45,985 nucleotides of DNA from SIG440 sp045586925 (GCA_045586925.1 JAZNBG010000031.1:1-45985); one strand, 5' to 3'. Counted from the stretch's first letter, positions 16,801 through 25,022 are shown. Numbers and translations are program-made. Notes: generated by a model from the letters alone, not told the origin.

Positions 16801-16859
16801 TATTATAAGGAAACACAAGATATGTTTCTTGAAAGAATATCAGAACGGAGGCAAGAAGT

Positions 16860-17396
16860 ATGAAGTATAACGTAATTTGCAAAAAAGTGGAATTATCTGA
16901 CAGCAGAAAAGAAAAATTGTTAAGCAAAATAAAAAAGCTTGATAGATTCTTTGAAGCCGACCTTGAATGTAAGATTCTGATTGCAGAACAGAAAAATGAA
17001 ATCGTTATGGAAATTACATTCATAAACAAAGGCTTTGTTTTCAGAGCAGAGGCACGCAACAAAGATCTTTTGATTGCCGCTGATGACTGTCTGGCAAAGC
17101 TTGACAGACAGATAAGAAAAAACAAGACAAAACTTGCTAAACACTTGCGCCAACCTGGTATCGAGAACTATGCATCGGTTATCGAAGCTAGTGAGGATGT
17201 CTTTGACGAGGATAAGGAATTTAATATTATAAAGAAAAAGACGATTGAATCCAAACCGATGACGGCCGAGGAGGCAGTGCTTCAAATGAATATGCTTGAT
17301 CATGATTTCTTTATTTTCCGTCAGGCAGATACAATGAAGCTTGAGATTGTTTATAAACGCAAAGACGGTGACTATGGTCTGATTGAAGTGGAATAA
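16860..17396 (+). CDS. hpf: Ribosome hibernation promoting factor (long form)
   Basis: The 178-residue protein has two parts. The N-terminal ribosome-binding domain (~1-100) includes LSDSRKEKLLSKIKKLDRFF and AEARNKDLLIAADDCLAKLDRQIRK. The C-terminal domain (~118-178) includes KPMTAEEAVLQMNMLDHDFFIFRQADT and ends in GDYGLIEVE. This is the long Hpf typical of Firmicutes, which links 70S ribosomes into silent 100S dimers in slow growth. A good sigma-A promoter lies upstream. Long Hpf genes often precede secA/prfB; here a CapA-like gene follows. Confidence 0.95.
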   Translation: MKYNVICKKVELSDSRKEKLLSKIKKLDRFFEADLECKILIAEQKNEIVMEITFINKGFVFRAEARNKDLLIAADDCLAKLDRQIRKNKTKLAKHLRQPGIENYASVIEASEDVFDEDKEFNIIKKKTIESKPMTAEEAVLQMNMLDHDFFIFRQADTMKLEIVYKRKDGDYGLIEVE

Positions 17397-17429
17397 AGGC
17401 GTTGTTTAATAAGATAGTATAAGTTTTAG

Positions 17430-17457
17430 GCCTTGCAAAACTTCGGTTTTGCAAGGC
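17430..17457. terminator. Strong 12-bp hairpin with TTCG loop
   Basis: GCCTTGCAAAAC (17430-17441) pairs perfectly with GTTTTGCAAGGC (17446-17457) around TTCG. It lies between hpf and the CapA-like gene. The T tract after it is poor (TGTTAC), so termination may be partial, or it may stabilise the hpf 3' end. Confidence 0.55.
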
Positions 17458-17495
17458 TGTTACAATATATTAATAAATTTTACAGGGTGACAAAA

Positions 17496-18638
17496 ATGGT
17501 AAAAAGAAGCATCAAAATATATATTACAGTTTTATCGGTTGTTCTTATTTTATCGGGTTGCAAAAAGGCAGATGATGAGGTTGTTCCTGCATTTTCAGAA
17601 ACGGTTAAAGAAACAATTTCTATTTATGCGCTTGGTGACAACCTTTTGCATATGCCGGTGATTAACAGCGGTAAAAAGGCAGACGGAACATATAATTATA
17701 CACATTTCTTTGATAAGCTGCAACCGGAAATCCGTGATGCAGACATTGCGGTTATAGGGCAGGAATCCGTTTTTGCAGGCAAGGAGATGGGATATTCGGG
17801 CTATCCTCTTTTTAATTCGCCGTCGGATATGGGAAAAACATTGGTAAACGAGGGTTTTGATGTGATTCTTCACGCATCCAATCACGTTATGGACAAGCTG
17901 ACACCGGGGGTTGAAAACACTCTGAAATTTTGGTCGGACTATCCTGAAGTAACCGTTCTTGGGGTTAATGAGAGCGAAATGGATAAGTATACAATTGACA
18001 TAAAAGAGGTTAAGGGTGCAAAAATCGCAATGCTCAATTACACCTACGGCACAAATGGAATTGCAATTCCTGCCGACAAGGAATATCTTGTAAATTTGAT
18101 TGATGAAGATAAAATTCATTCCGATGTAAGATATGCCGAAGAAAATGCTGACTTCACCATAGCTTTTATGCATTGGGGAACAGAGTATTCTATTTCATCC
18201 GACCAAATGCAAAAGGAATTGGCAGAGAAGATGTGTCAATGGGGTGTTGATTTGATAATTGGTTCGCATCCCCATGTTATTGAACCTGTGGAATGGATAA
18301 CAAGCGAAAACGGCAACCAAATGCTTGTGTATTATTCCCTTGGAAATTTTGTATCACGTCAGCTTGAGGTTCGAAACCTTCTGGGTGGTGTTGCCGGCGT
18401 AACACTTACTTATGATGGAGAGGATGTTGTAATTTCAGATTATTCTTTTATGCCCATTGTCACACATTATGACACAACATATACGATATTTGACGTTTAT
18501 CCTTTAAAGGAATATACAAACGAAATTGCTATAGGTCACGGCGTTGCATCCCATGATGGTGCTGTCAGCGTCGAGAGATTTCGCAATATGGTTAATGAAA
18601 CCTTTGAGGGTTATGATGTGAGTATTTTGGATTATTGA
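17496..18638 (+). CDS. CapA/PgsA-family lipoprotein (metallophosphatase-like)
   Basis: ATG 17496 gives 380 residues that begin with a lipoprotein signal ending in VLILSGC (lipid-anchored Cys22). A longer frame from 17433 reads through the hairpin and is rejected. The body matches the PGA_cap domain: YALGDNLLHMPVINSG, ADIAVIGQES, DVILHASNHVMD, GAKIAMLNYTYGTNG, AFMHWGTEYS, DLIIGSHPHVIEP and VYYSLGNFVS. The histidines and aspartates are those of the calcineurin-like metal site. Family members take part in poly-glutamate capsule anchoring or act on cell-wall polymers. No capBC genes are here, so a capsule role is unproven. It is probably outside the cell, membrane-anchored. Confidence 0.9.
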   Translation: MVKRSIKIYITVLSVVLILSGCKKADDEVVPAFSETVKETISIYALGDNLLHMPVINSGKKADGTYNYTHFFDKLQPEIRDADIAVIGQESVFAGKEMGYSGYPLFNSPSDMGKTLVNEGFDVILHASNHVMDKLTPGVENTLKFWSDYPEVTVLGVNESEMDKYTIDIKEVKGAKIAMLNYTYGTNGIAIPADKEYLVNLIDEDKIHSDVRYAEENADFTIAFMHWGTEYSISSDQMQKELAEKMCQWGVDLIIGSHPHVIEPVEWITSENGNQMLVYYSLGNFVSRQLEVRNLLGGVAGVTLTYDGEDVVISDYSFMPIVTHYDTTYTIFDVYPLKEYTNEIAIGHGVASHDGAVSVERFRNMVNETFEGYDVSILDY

Positions 18639-18655
18639 TGGGAGGAGTTTATACA

Positions 18656-20281
18656 ATGAAAAAGACATTGGCATTATTTTTAACTTTGACAATTATGTTT
18701 GCTATGTCAGCAACAGCAATAGCTGCTAATGGGGATATTGCAGGGTGTATATATTCAACAGACATTCGTGCATATATAAACGGTGTTGAGGTTAAGTCCT
18801 ACAATATAGGCGGTAAAACTGCCGTAGTTATTGAGGATATACTAAACGAAAATGCGCATCAGTATAGTTATAATGATTCCCTGCGTACATTAAGGTTTTT
18901 CTCGCTGGCTCCACAGTATCTGGTTGAAGCAAAGGCGCAAAATAAAACCGTGCCCGGCAGGGTTATAGGAAATATATACGAAACAGATATAAAAACATTC
19001 ATTTATGACGTTACCGTTCCCGCATATAATCTTGGCGGAAAGACTGCAGTTGCAATAGAAGACTTAGGGTATGACAAAGCGTTTTCGCCTATCGGTGGCA
19101 GATATATCTGGAACGAAACAGACCGCACAATAAGCCTTGAGTTTTTGTATGAAACAGGGTATACTCTCTCAGAACTCTCAAATGATAAGAATATAAATAT
19201 AACTGTAAACGAAAATATGACCGAAGCTGAGGCAACATTTGAGCAGTTGTTTCATTGCGGTGGATATCAACAACATTTTAGCTTTCCTGACTATGTAACA
19301 GATGATGCAGATATAGAGGTTGTGATACCCATAAAAGCAGAAGAGGAAACAATAGGGTATTATTTCCGCAGACCGTCAAAGGATTATAAATTTACTGCAT
19401 TTACATATTATTATCCCGAAAAACTTAAAGAGGCTGCGAAAACCTATACACCGGCTCCGTTTAAAACAAGAGAAGAGATTATTTCACACTTTGTAACTTG
19501 TCATAGCGTTGGATATAATGAACGCTTTGACACAGATAATTATTCCTTTATCTATATATCAGTAGCAGGAACATCGTGGACAGCTTATAATCTTGTACAG
19601 GCATATGATGACGGAACATATATAGATTACAGTGACGAAATCCATATGCAAAATCGTTCACCGCATAATTTAGTAATTGACAAGGAAAATGAAAAGGTTA
19701 CATTTAAACATGAGGACCGCTACCATTCCGAGTGGTTTACAAATTACGAAATTGATTTAAAAGAAGGTAAAATAAGAGCTTACAACAATCTTGAAACAGA
19801 CATAGGAATAGGTACAGCCGACGGTCAGCCATCTGAATCTGAACAAACAGAGTCAAAAAACGGACAGTATGAATACAGACTTATATCTGGCGAAGAGGAA
19901 AGGATGGTAAAAGGCTTTTTTGCACACGAATATTACTATGCGGATATGCTTCCGCTTGCAGAAACTTTTGATTTTTTGAATATCAAGTATTCATTTAAAA
20001 ATAATGTTTTGACTATTGATACAAGTAATGCAAGACCGTTTAGTTTTGAAAGGACAGAAAACAAGACTGATGAGCTAGGCGAAAATCTGATTGACTATCT
20101 ATATATTGATAAAGTCTTGTTGAATGGTGAAGCAACACAAATAACATATCCATACATAAGTGGACATTTTGACAATACAAACTACGGTCGAGCTGAAGCA
20201 AAGCCTTATGTATGTAACGGCAAAGTGTACATAAATGCGAGTTTTATAAGTTGGCTATATGAGAAAGAGAAAAGCGCATAA
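18656..20281 (+). CDS. Secreted protein with copper-amine-oxidase-type stalk repeats
   Basis: ATG 18656 follows GGGAGGAG; the 541-residue protein starts with a clear Sec signal (MKKTLALFLTLTIMFAMSATAIAA). Two related repeats follow. Near residues 24-80 are IAGCIYSTDIRAYINGVEV and SYNIGGKTAVVIEDI. Near residues 98-160 are IGNIYETDIKTFIYDVTVP and AYNLGGKTAVAIEDL, ending in YIWNETDRTISLEF. These resemble the stalk domain named after copper amine oxidase N-termini. A third, weaker copy lies near residues 430-455 (LAETFDFLNIKYSFKNNVLTID). The middle (~160-400) is not recognised. There is no membrane anchor or LPxTG motif. It may bind cell-surface polymers; the function is unknown. It starts 17 bp after the CapA-like gene, so they may be co-transcribed. 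Confidence 0.8.
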   Translation: MKKTLALFLTLTIMFAMSATAIAANGDIAGCIYSTDIRAYINGVEVKSYNIGGKTAVVIEDILNENAHQYSYNDSLRTLRFFSLAPQYLVEAKAQNKTVPGRVIGNIYETDIKTFIYDVTVPAYNLGGKTAVAIEDLGYDKAFSPIGGRYIWNETDRTISLEFLYETGYTLSELSNDKNINITVNENMTEAEATFEQLFHCGGYQQHFSFPDYVTDDADIEVVIPIKAEEETIGYYFRRPSKDYKFTAFTYYYPEKLKEAAKTYTPAPFKTREEIISHFVTCHSVGYNERFDTDNYSFIYISVAGTSWTAYNLVQAYDDGTYIDYSDEIHMQNRSPHNLVIDKENEKVTFKHEDRYHSEWFTNYEIDLKEGKIRAYNNLETDIGIGTADGQPSESEQTESKNGQYEYRLISGEEERMVKGFFAHEYYYADMLPLAETFDFLNIKYSFKNNVLTIDTSNARPFSFERTENKTDELGENLIDYLYIDKVLLNGEATQITYPYISGHFDNTNYGRAEAKPYVCNGKVYINASFISWLYEKEKSA

Positions 20282-20304
20282 GTGTTATAACTTGTAAAAA
20301 TTTC

Positions 20305-20329
20305 AGCCCCGCCTAAATTTGGCGGGGCT
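20305..20329. terminator. GC-rich terminator hairpin between convergent genes
   Basis: AGCCCCGCC (20305-20313) pairs with GGCGGGGCT (20321-20329) around a 7-nt loop. The T tracts are modest on both strands. It separates the stalk-domain gene from the minus-strand repressor gene. Confidence 0.75.
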
Positions 20330-20342
20330 ATTAAAATTGCAA

Positions 20343-20996
20343 CTATAAATATTTAGTAACCTCTTTAACAAGTCCTAAAACGGATACTCTTGATATTTCG
20401 GCATTTTCAAAACGCCGTGCAGGATAATACGGGTTTATTGATTCAAGCTCAAGCCAACCTCTGCCATAGTTAAGTTTTTTAACAAAGGCATCTTCGCCGT
20501 CAACCATAACAACAGCAATTGCGCCGTTGTCAACCGAGGATTGAAGGCGTACAAGAATCTGGCTGCCATCATCAATAAGTGGTGACATACTGTCGCCAGA
20601 TACATTGACCCTGATATATTTTTCGGGATTAGCTCCATAGGGGAGGAAGGTGGGTATATAATCATCAGGAGTGGAGTCAGCAAGTCTGCCAAGACCTGCT
20701 GACACACTGTTGTAGACGGGAATTTGATAAATGTTGTCGTTTTGTTCTGTCGGTGTGTCAAAATCAAGATTTGGATTATCCGAACGACCTAATAAATAAT
20801 CTGAAGAAACGTCCAGAAGCTCAGTAAGGTTGGTAACAACACTTACGAGAGGCTCTTGCTTGTTGTTTTCATATTTTGAAAGAGTGCCTTTGCTCATACC
20901 ACCGTCAAAGCGTCTGTTATATTTTAATGCCAGTTCTTCTAAAGTAAGATTTTTTGCTTTTCTACATTCCTTTAATTTATCTCCAAAATTATACAT
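20343..20996 (-). CDS. XRE-type repressor with C-terminal S24 (LexA/CI-like) self-cleavage domain
   Basis: The start is placed at ATG 20996, with AAGGAG nine bases upstream. The longer frame to 21047 lacks a site. The 217-residue protein has an N-terminal HTH (residues ~4-60: FGDKLKECRKAKNLTLEELA, then GTLSKYENNKQEP) and a linker near PTEQNDNIYQIPVYNSVSAG. The linker holds the V-S-A-G context of the family's autocleavage site. The S24 core GDSMSPLIDDGSQILV has the catalytic serine and GEDAFVKKL the lysine. Such repressors (HdiR/CI type) are inactivated by RecA-stimulated self-cleavage after DNA damage. It is divergent from a small membrane peptide, with repeated CGAAAC boxes between. Confidence 0.9.
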   Translation of the reverse strand: MYNFGDKLKECRKAKNLTLEELALKYNRRFDGGMSKGTLSKYENNKQEPLVSVVTNLTELLDVSSDYLLGRSDNPNLDFDTPTEQNDNIYQIPVYNSVSAGLGRLADSTPDDYIPTFLPYGANPEKYIRVNVSGDSMSPLIDDGSQILVRLQSSVDNGAIAVVMVDGEDAFVKKLNYGRGWLELESINPYYPARRFENAEISRVSVLGLVKEVTKYL

Positions 20997-21037
20997 TGTA
21001 TATTTCTCCTTGCGTGAAATTGCTTTGTTACAATATA

Positions 21038-21203
21038 AATATATCATACATTCAGAAAAAAAGCAAGAAAAATATTTCTAAACTCGAAACTTTTTTTAAA
21101 ATATTTTTAAAAAGTTATTGACAACGAAACAAAGTTGTGCTATTATAAACAAAAAAGTTAAGAAAAACGAAACACAACATGGCAATAGTTTCGAATTTAG
21201 AAA
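21038..21203. promoter_or_regulatory. Divergent promoters with repeated CGAAAC operator boxes
   Basis: Toward the small peptide, a perfect TTGACA (21118-21123) and TATTAT (21141-21146) are 17 bp apart. Toward the repressor, TTGCTT (21061-21066, minus) and TATATT (21038-21043, minus) are 17 bp apart. CGAAAC occurs at 21085-21090, 21125-21130 (inside the forward spacer) and 21168-21173, and inverted as GTTTCG at 21188-21193. The outer two are part of a larger inverted repeat: TTTCTAAACTCGAAACT (21075-21091) against AGTTTCGAATTTAGAAA (21187-21203), one mismatch in 17. This fits sites for the adjacent S24 repressor (inference). Confidence 0.7.
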
Positions 21204-21214
21204 GGATGTTAATT

Positions 21215-21349
21215 ATGACAAAAGCTAAATACAGATTCAACAAAAAAAGATTTTTTAAATTTATGTTTATTGTATCTACATTTTTTATCAGTGTTGTTGC
21301 AGGCAATGGTGATATTACGGGTGCTCTTGTTTTGACCATGCTTATATAG
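21215..21349 (+). CDS. 44-residue single-pass membrane peptide
   Basis: This small ORF has AAAGGAT 7-8 bases before its ATG and a strong operator-bearing promoter upstream. The product has a very basic N-terminus (MTKAKYRFNKKRFFK) and one hydrophobic helix (FMFIVSTFFISVVAG), then a short tail. The layout of a repressor divergent from a tiny membrane protein recalls SOS-controlled division inhibitors such as YneA or SidA, but no sequence relation is evident. It could also be a toxin-like peptide. Its 3' end overlaps the convergent gene at 21342-21692 by 8 bp. Confidence 0.6.
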   Translation: MTKAKYRFNKKRFFKFMFIVSTFFISVVAGNGDITGALVLTMLI

Positions 21350-21692
21350 TTTGGATATAGGCTATGTATTCAGCCGTGGTCATTGGATGGATAAAGGAGT
21401 ATTCAGTTGTCAGCTTCTCCAGAATGGAAAAGGTGCAGTCTGTGGAATTCAGGTCAACTACAAATACCTCGGCAGATAAAAATGAACTGTTTGATGTGTT
21501 TGATATCTGCCACGCAACAGAACGCACTATGCCTTCGATTGAATCCTCGGCGTTTTTTGTAGTAATCACAAAATGAGTGTTGCAAAATCCGTTTTTGGGA
21601 AATTGGATGTCAGGTGTCTTTTTAAGAAAAAACAAGGGAATACCCCAGACTATAAAGCTGAAAAGTATTATGGATATAATTAAACCAAGCAT
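21342..21692 (-). CDS. Small membrane-anchored glycosyltransferase-2-like protein
   Basis: The 116-residue protein has an excellent site (AAAGGAGG, nine bases before the ATG), which argues that it is real. Residues 1-22 form a membrane helix (MLGLIISIILFSFIVWGIPL). The rest resembles the start of a GT-A glycosyltransferase: FVITTKNAEDSIEGIVRSVAWQ for the first beta-alpha unit and AEVFVVDLNSTDCTFSILEKL for the strand that normally leads to the D-x-D region. Only the first ~80 residues of a GT2 fold are present, so it is either a truncated enzyme or a regulatory short form. The opposite-strand frames here are shadows. Confidence 0.65.
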   Translation of the reverse strand: MLGLIISIILFSFIVWGIPLFFLKKTPDIQFPKNGFCNTHFVITTKNAEDSIEGIVRSVAWQISNTSNSSFLSAEVFVVDLNSTDCTFSILEKLTTEYSFIHPMTTAEYIAYIQTI

Positions 21693-21788
21693 AAAAGTTG
21701 CCTCCTTTGTTAGGAGTATATGTTTTTGCTTAAAAAAGTGTTACGAAAATAAGAAAGTGTAAATTGAATATGATATTATATTGGCTTT

Positions 21789-21831
21789 AGCCTCGTTTCT
21801 TCTGCAGCATTGCGAAAAGACGGGGCTTTTT
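21789..21831 (+). terminator. Terminator on the plus strand
   Basis: AGCCTCGT (21789-21796) pairs with ACGGGGCT (21820-21827, one G-T pair), followed by a T run. No plus-strand gene ends nearby except the 44-residue peptide at 21349. That peptide's transcript would therefore run antisense through the whole glycosyltransferase-like gene before ending here. Confidence 0.6.
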
Positions 21832-21841
21832 AATTTTTATG

Positions 21842-21870
21842 TTGACTAATGCTGTAAAATGTTATATAAT
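21842..21870 (+). promoter_or_regulatory. Promoter of the DivIVA-like gene
   Basis: TTGACT (21842-21847), a 17-bp spacer and a perfect TATAAT (21865-21870). The start codon is at 21916 with GGAGGT before it. Confidence 0.8.
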
Positions 21871-21915
21871 TATTTAGTAAAATAGTATTTTTGTGTTATT
21901 TTGGAGGTATTTTGT

Positions 21916-22491
21916 ATGTTTGTGCAGAGATTACGAAGAAGATTATTTGGGTTTAAAAAGAAAGATGTATTTGCGTTCATTACCGAAATAGATGAAAAAG
22001 CCGCAAAGCAGCTTGCTGAAAAAGATAAACAGATTGACGAGCTTAAGGCTAAGATTGCAGAGCTTGAGGCTGAACGCAGTGCGGTTATCAATGCATTAAA
22101 ACTTGCTGATGAAAAGGCTAAAGAGATTGTTTCGGATGCTCAGAACAAAGCTGATTCAATGCGTCAGGATACCGAACGTGAAATTCAGGAGAAAAAGAAC
22201 AATGTTAACCGCGAGATAGAGATAAAGCGCAAGGCTATCAAAAACTATTATGCAAATGAAAACAAAAAGATTGACCAGATAAAAAGTGAGGTCGAGCGTA
22301 TGCGCAGAGCATCCCTTGATGCTATTCAAAATTTTGAAAGACAACTGCGTGAGGTTGAACGTATGACCGAAAACAGCAGCTCGTACATTGGCTCTGCAAT
22401 GGACTATGCCCAGACAGGCTCTGCTCTTGAAACATTTAATGATACAGACCGCGATATACCTATACACATTGTTGAATCTATTTCAGAATAA
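21916..22491 (+). CDS. DivIVA-domain coiled-coil protein
   Basis: The 191-residue protein opens with a short basic segment (MFVQRLRRRLFGFKKKDVFAF) resembling the membrane-curvature-binding DivIVA N-terminus, where G-F-x-x-x-D-V is conserved. Residues ~25-150 form a continuous charged coiled coil (KQLAEKDKQIDELKAKIAEL and onward), with an acidic C-terminus. DivIVA-type proteins localise to division sites or poles and recruit partners. This one is shorter than classical DivIVA and may be a GpsB/DivIVA-like scaffold. GGAGGT precedes ATG 21916. It stands alone between a promoter and a terminator. Confidence 0.8.
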   Translation: MFVQRLRRRLFGFKKKDVFAFITEIDEKAAKQLAEKDKQIDELKAKIAELEAERSAVINALKLADEKAKEIVSDAQNKADSMRQDTEREIQEKKNNVNREIEIKRKAIKNYYANENKKIDQIKSEVERMRRASLDAIQNFERQLREVERMTENSSSYIGSAMDYAQTGSALETFNDTDRDIPIHIVESISE

Positions 22492-22559
22492 TTAAATCAC
22501 AAATACACAAATTAACACATAATATAAATTATAGACGTTTTTATATACGTCTTTATAAT

Positions 22560-22592
22560 ACGCTTATCCGGTTCCGCTGATAAGCGTTATTT
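22560..22592 (+). terminator. Terminator after the DivIVA-like gene
   Basis: ACGCTTATC (22560-22568) pairs with GATAAGCGT (22579-22587) around a 10-nt loop, followed by TATTTTC. Confidence 0.65.
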
Positions 22593-22668
22593 TCAGTAAT
22601 CTGACGGAAGTTATTTTAATCCGATTTTAAGTGCTTACTGTCGGGTTAAAGATGCGGAAAGAAAGGCG

Positions 22669-23829
22669 ATGAGAAAATCAGTGAATGTCTATTTAGATAA
22701 CAGCTCCACAACGCGTGCATACAAAGAATGTGCCGAACTTGTGGCTGACGTTATGTATAATTCTTACGGAAATCCATCCTCATTGCATCGAAAAGGTATC
22801 GAAGCGGAAAAAATAGTTAAAAAGGCAAGAGAACAGATTGCAGATACACTAAAAGCTACTCCCGGAGATATATATTTTACCTCCGGCGGAACGGAATCCG
22901 ACAATCTGGCAATATTGGGTGCTTGCCGAACAGGTCGTGGCAAGCATATTATCAGCACCAATATCGAGCATCCTGCAGTCCTTAACACTCTGCAGCATCT
23001 TGAAAAACGAGGATATTTGGTAGATTTAGTTCCTGTTTCAAGAAAGGGCGCAATAGATACTGAAAAACTGGCAAGAATGATAAGAAAGGACACAGTTCTG
23101 GTTTCGTGTATGTATGTCAATAACGAAATTGGTACTGTTCAGCCAGTTGAAAAGATAGGAAGAATTATAAAGACAGAAAATCCTTATACGGCTTATCATA
23201 TTGACGCCGTTCAGGCGTATGGCAAAATTTCATTTACCGCAGGCCAGACGGGGGCTGATTTTATTTCTCTCAGCAGTCATAAAATTCACGGTCCAAAAGG
23301 CGTGGGCGCATTGTATGTAAAAAATAAAGCAAAGCTCTCGCCAATCTTATACGGCGGAGGTCAGCAGGATAATATTCGTCCCGGTACAGAGAATGTTCCC
23401 GGAATTGCAGGATTTGGACTTGCGGCAAAAATGAGCTATGATGGAATATCCGAAAAGGCTGAAAGAATGAATTATCTGAAAAACCGCTTGCGTGACGGGA
23501 TTGTAAGCAGACTTGACGATGTAGTTGTGAATACCCCGCTAGACGCTGCGGCACCACATATTTTGAATATTTCCTTCGGGTATGTAAAATCAGAGGTTCT
23601 GCTTCATTCTCTTGAAGCTGATGGAATTTATGTTTCGTCTGGCTCGGCTTGTTCAAGCCATAAAAAAGGCCCCAGCTATGTGCTTACAGCAATTGGTACT
23701 GACAAAAAAATGATTGACGGAAGCATAAGATTCAGCTTGTCAGAGTTTACTACTGTTGAAGAAATTGACTATACAATCGAAAAGGTTGTTGAAAATGTTA
23801 AGAAGATAAGAAAACTGCTTAAAAGATGA
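22669..23829 (+). CDS. Cysteine desulfurase (NifS/IscS-like)
   Basis: This pyridoxal-phosphate enzyme takes sulfur from cysteine as a persulfide for thiolation or Fe-S assembly. The 386 residues show VYLDNSSTTRAY at the start, TSGGTESDNLAI, the PLP-site aspartate and histidine in AYHIDAVQAYGK, the Schiff-base lysine K205 in SLSSHKIHGPKG, and the catalytic C328 in SGSACSSHKKGPS. The neighbouring thiI (17 bp downstream) points to tRNA s4U or thiamine sulfur transfer, as for the NifZ-ThiI pairs of Firmicutes; no iscU is nearby. GAAAGGCG lies just before the ATG. Confidence 0.93.
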   Translation: MRKSVNVYLDNSSTTRAYKECAELVADVMYNSYGNPSSLHRKGIEAEKIVKKAREQIADTLKATPGDIYFTSGGTESDNLAILGACRTGRGKHIISTNIEHPAVLNTLQHLEKRGYLVDLVPVSRKGAIDTEKLARMIRKDTVLVSCMYVNNEIGTVQPVEKIGRIIKTENPYTAYHIDAVQAYGKISFTAGQTGADFISLSSHKIHGPKGVGALYVKNKAKLSPILYGGGQQDNIRPGTENVPGIAGFGLAAKMSYDGISEKAERMNYLKNRLRDGIVSRLDDVVVNTPLDAAAPHILNISFGYVKSEVLLHSLEADGIYVSSGSACSSHKKGPSYVLTAIGTDKKMIDGSIRFSLSEFTTVEEIDYTIEKVVENVKKIRKLLKR

Positions 23830-23846
23830 GATAGGAGAAAGACTCT

Positions 23847-25022
23847 ATGCAAAAGATAGATTTGATACTTTTGAAATACGGTGAAATTGCTCTTAAGGGG
23901 CTTAACAAGCCCCTTTTTGAGGGCAAGTTAATAAATAATATAAAAAGCCGTCTTGAAAAGATAGGTAAATTCAGCGTGAAAAAGGCGCAGTCAACAATTT
24001 ATGTTGAGCCTTTAGATGCCGGAATTGATATGGAAGAAGCAGTTGAAAGCCTTACTCAGGTTTTTGGCATTGTAAATATATGTCCAGTGAGAAAATGCGA
24101 AAAGGATATGGAAAGCATTGCCAAAGCCGCTGTTGAATGTGTAAATGCAATGCGTACAACCGAAAAAACATTTAAGGTTGAGGCAAAGCGTGAGGATAAA
24201 AAGTTCCCTCTTAACTCGCCACAGATTTGTATGCAGCTTGGCGGTAAAATTCTTGAGGCGGTAAGGGATATTTCTGTTGATGTTCACAAGCCTGATATTA
24301 CGGTTAATGTTGAAGTAAGGCAGGATGCTTATGTTTACACAAGGAAGATAAAAGGTGCAGGCGGTATGCCGGTTGGCACAAACGGCAAAGCTACAATCCT
24401 TTTGTCGGGCGGCATTGACAGCCCTGTGGCAGGTTATATGATTGCAAAACGTGGTGTAGAGCTTGAGGCGGTACATTTTCACAGCCACCCATACACTAGC
24501 GACCGTGCAAAAGAAAAGGTAATTGACCTTGCAAAGCAGATGTCAAAATACTGTGGGAAGATAAGACTTCACGTTGTTCCCTTTACAAAAATTCAGCTTG
24601 ATATAATCGAAAAATGTCCTGAAAATTATCTTACAGTTATTATGCGCAGACTTATGATGCAAATTGCAGAAAAAATCTCAGCAAGAGAAGGCTCTGCAGC
24701 ACTTATTACGGGCGAGAGTATAGGTCAGGTTGCGAGTCAGACAATGGAAAGCCTTGTTTGCACCGATAATGCTGTTTGCCAGCCTGTTTTCAGACCTTGT
24801 ATCGGTATGGATAAAGAGGAAATTGTGACAATTTCAAAGAAAATCGGCACGTATGAAACTTCAATTCTGCCTTATGAGGATTGCTGTACAATATTTGTTC
24901 CAAAACATCCTAAAACAAAGCCGCAGCTTGCAGAGATAATTGAGGCAGAAAAGGCTCTTGGTGATATTGAGGCAGCACTTGATGAGGCTATTGCAGAAGA
25001 AGAAGTTCTGGTGATTAAATAA
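23847..25022 (+). CDS. thiI: tRNA 4-thiouridylase ThiI
   Basis: ThiI adenylates U8 of tRNA and inserts sulfur to form 4-thiouridine; in many bacteria it also helps make the thiamine thiazole. The 391 residues hold an N-terminal ferredoxin-like domain (KYGEIALKGLNKPLFEGKL), a THUMP domain (~60-165) and the PP-loop ATPase motif LLSGGIDSPVAGY at ~188-200. ITGESIGQVASQT and RPCIGMDKEEIV follow. No rhodanese domain is present, as in Firmicutes, where the paired cysteine desulfurase directly supplies sulfur. The stop overlaps the start of the cinA-like gene. Confidence 0.96.
   Translation: MQKIDLILLKYGEIALKGLNKPLFEGKLINNIKSRLEKIGKFSVKKAQSTIYVEPLDAGIDMEEAVESLTQVFGIVNICPVRKCEKDMESIAKAAVECVNAMRTTEKTFKVEAKREDKKFPLNSPQICMQLGGKILEAVRDISVDVHKPDITVNVEVRQDAYVYTRKIKGAGGMPVGTNGKATILLSGGIDSPVAGYMIAKRGVELEAVHFHSHPYTSDRAKEKVIDLAKQMSKYCGKIRLHVVPFTKIQLDIIEKCPENYLTVIMRRLMMQIAEKISAREGSAALITGESIGQVASQTMESLVCTDNAVCQPVFRPCIGMDKEEIVTISKKIGTYETSILPYEDCCTIFVPKHPKTKPQLAEIIEAEKALGDIEAALDEAIAEEEVLVIK

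Noticed and set aside
20343..21349. Prophage immunity region
   Set aside because: A CI-like repressor alone is not enough; no integrase, excisionase, Cro or structural phage gene lies nearby.
22669..23829. Complete ISC Fe-S operon
   Set aside because: No iscU/sufU-like or iscR gene is adjacent; the neighbour is thiI, so a tRNA or thiamine sulfur role fits better.
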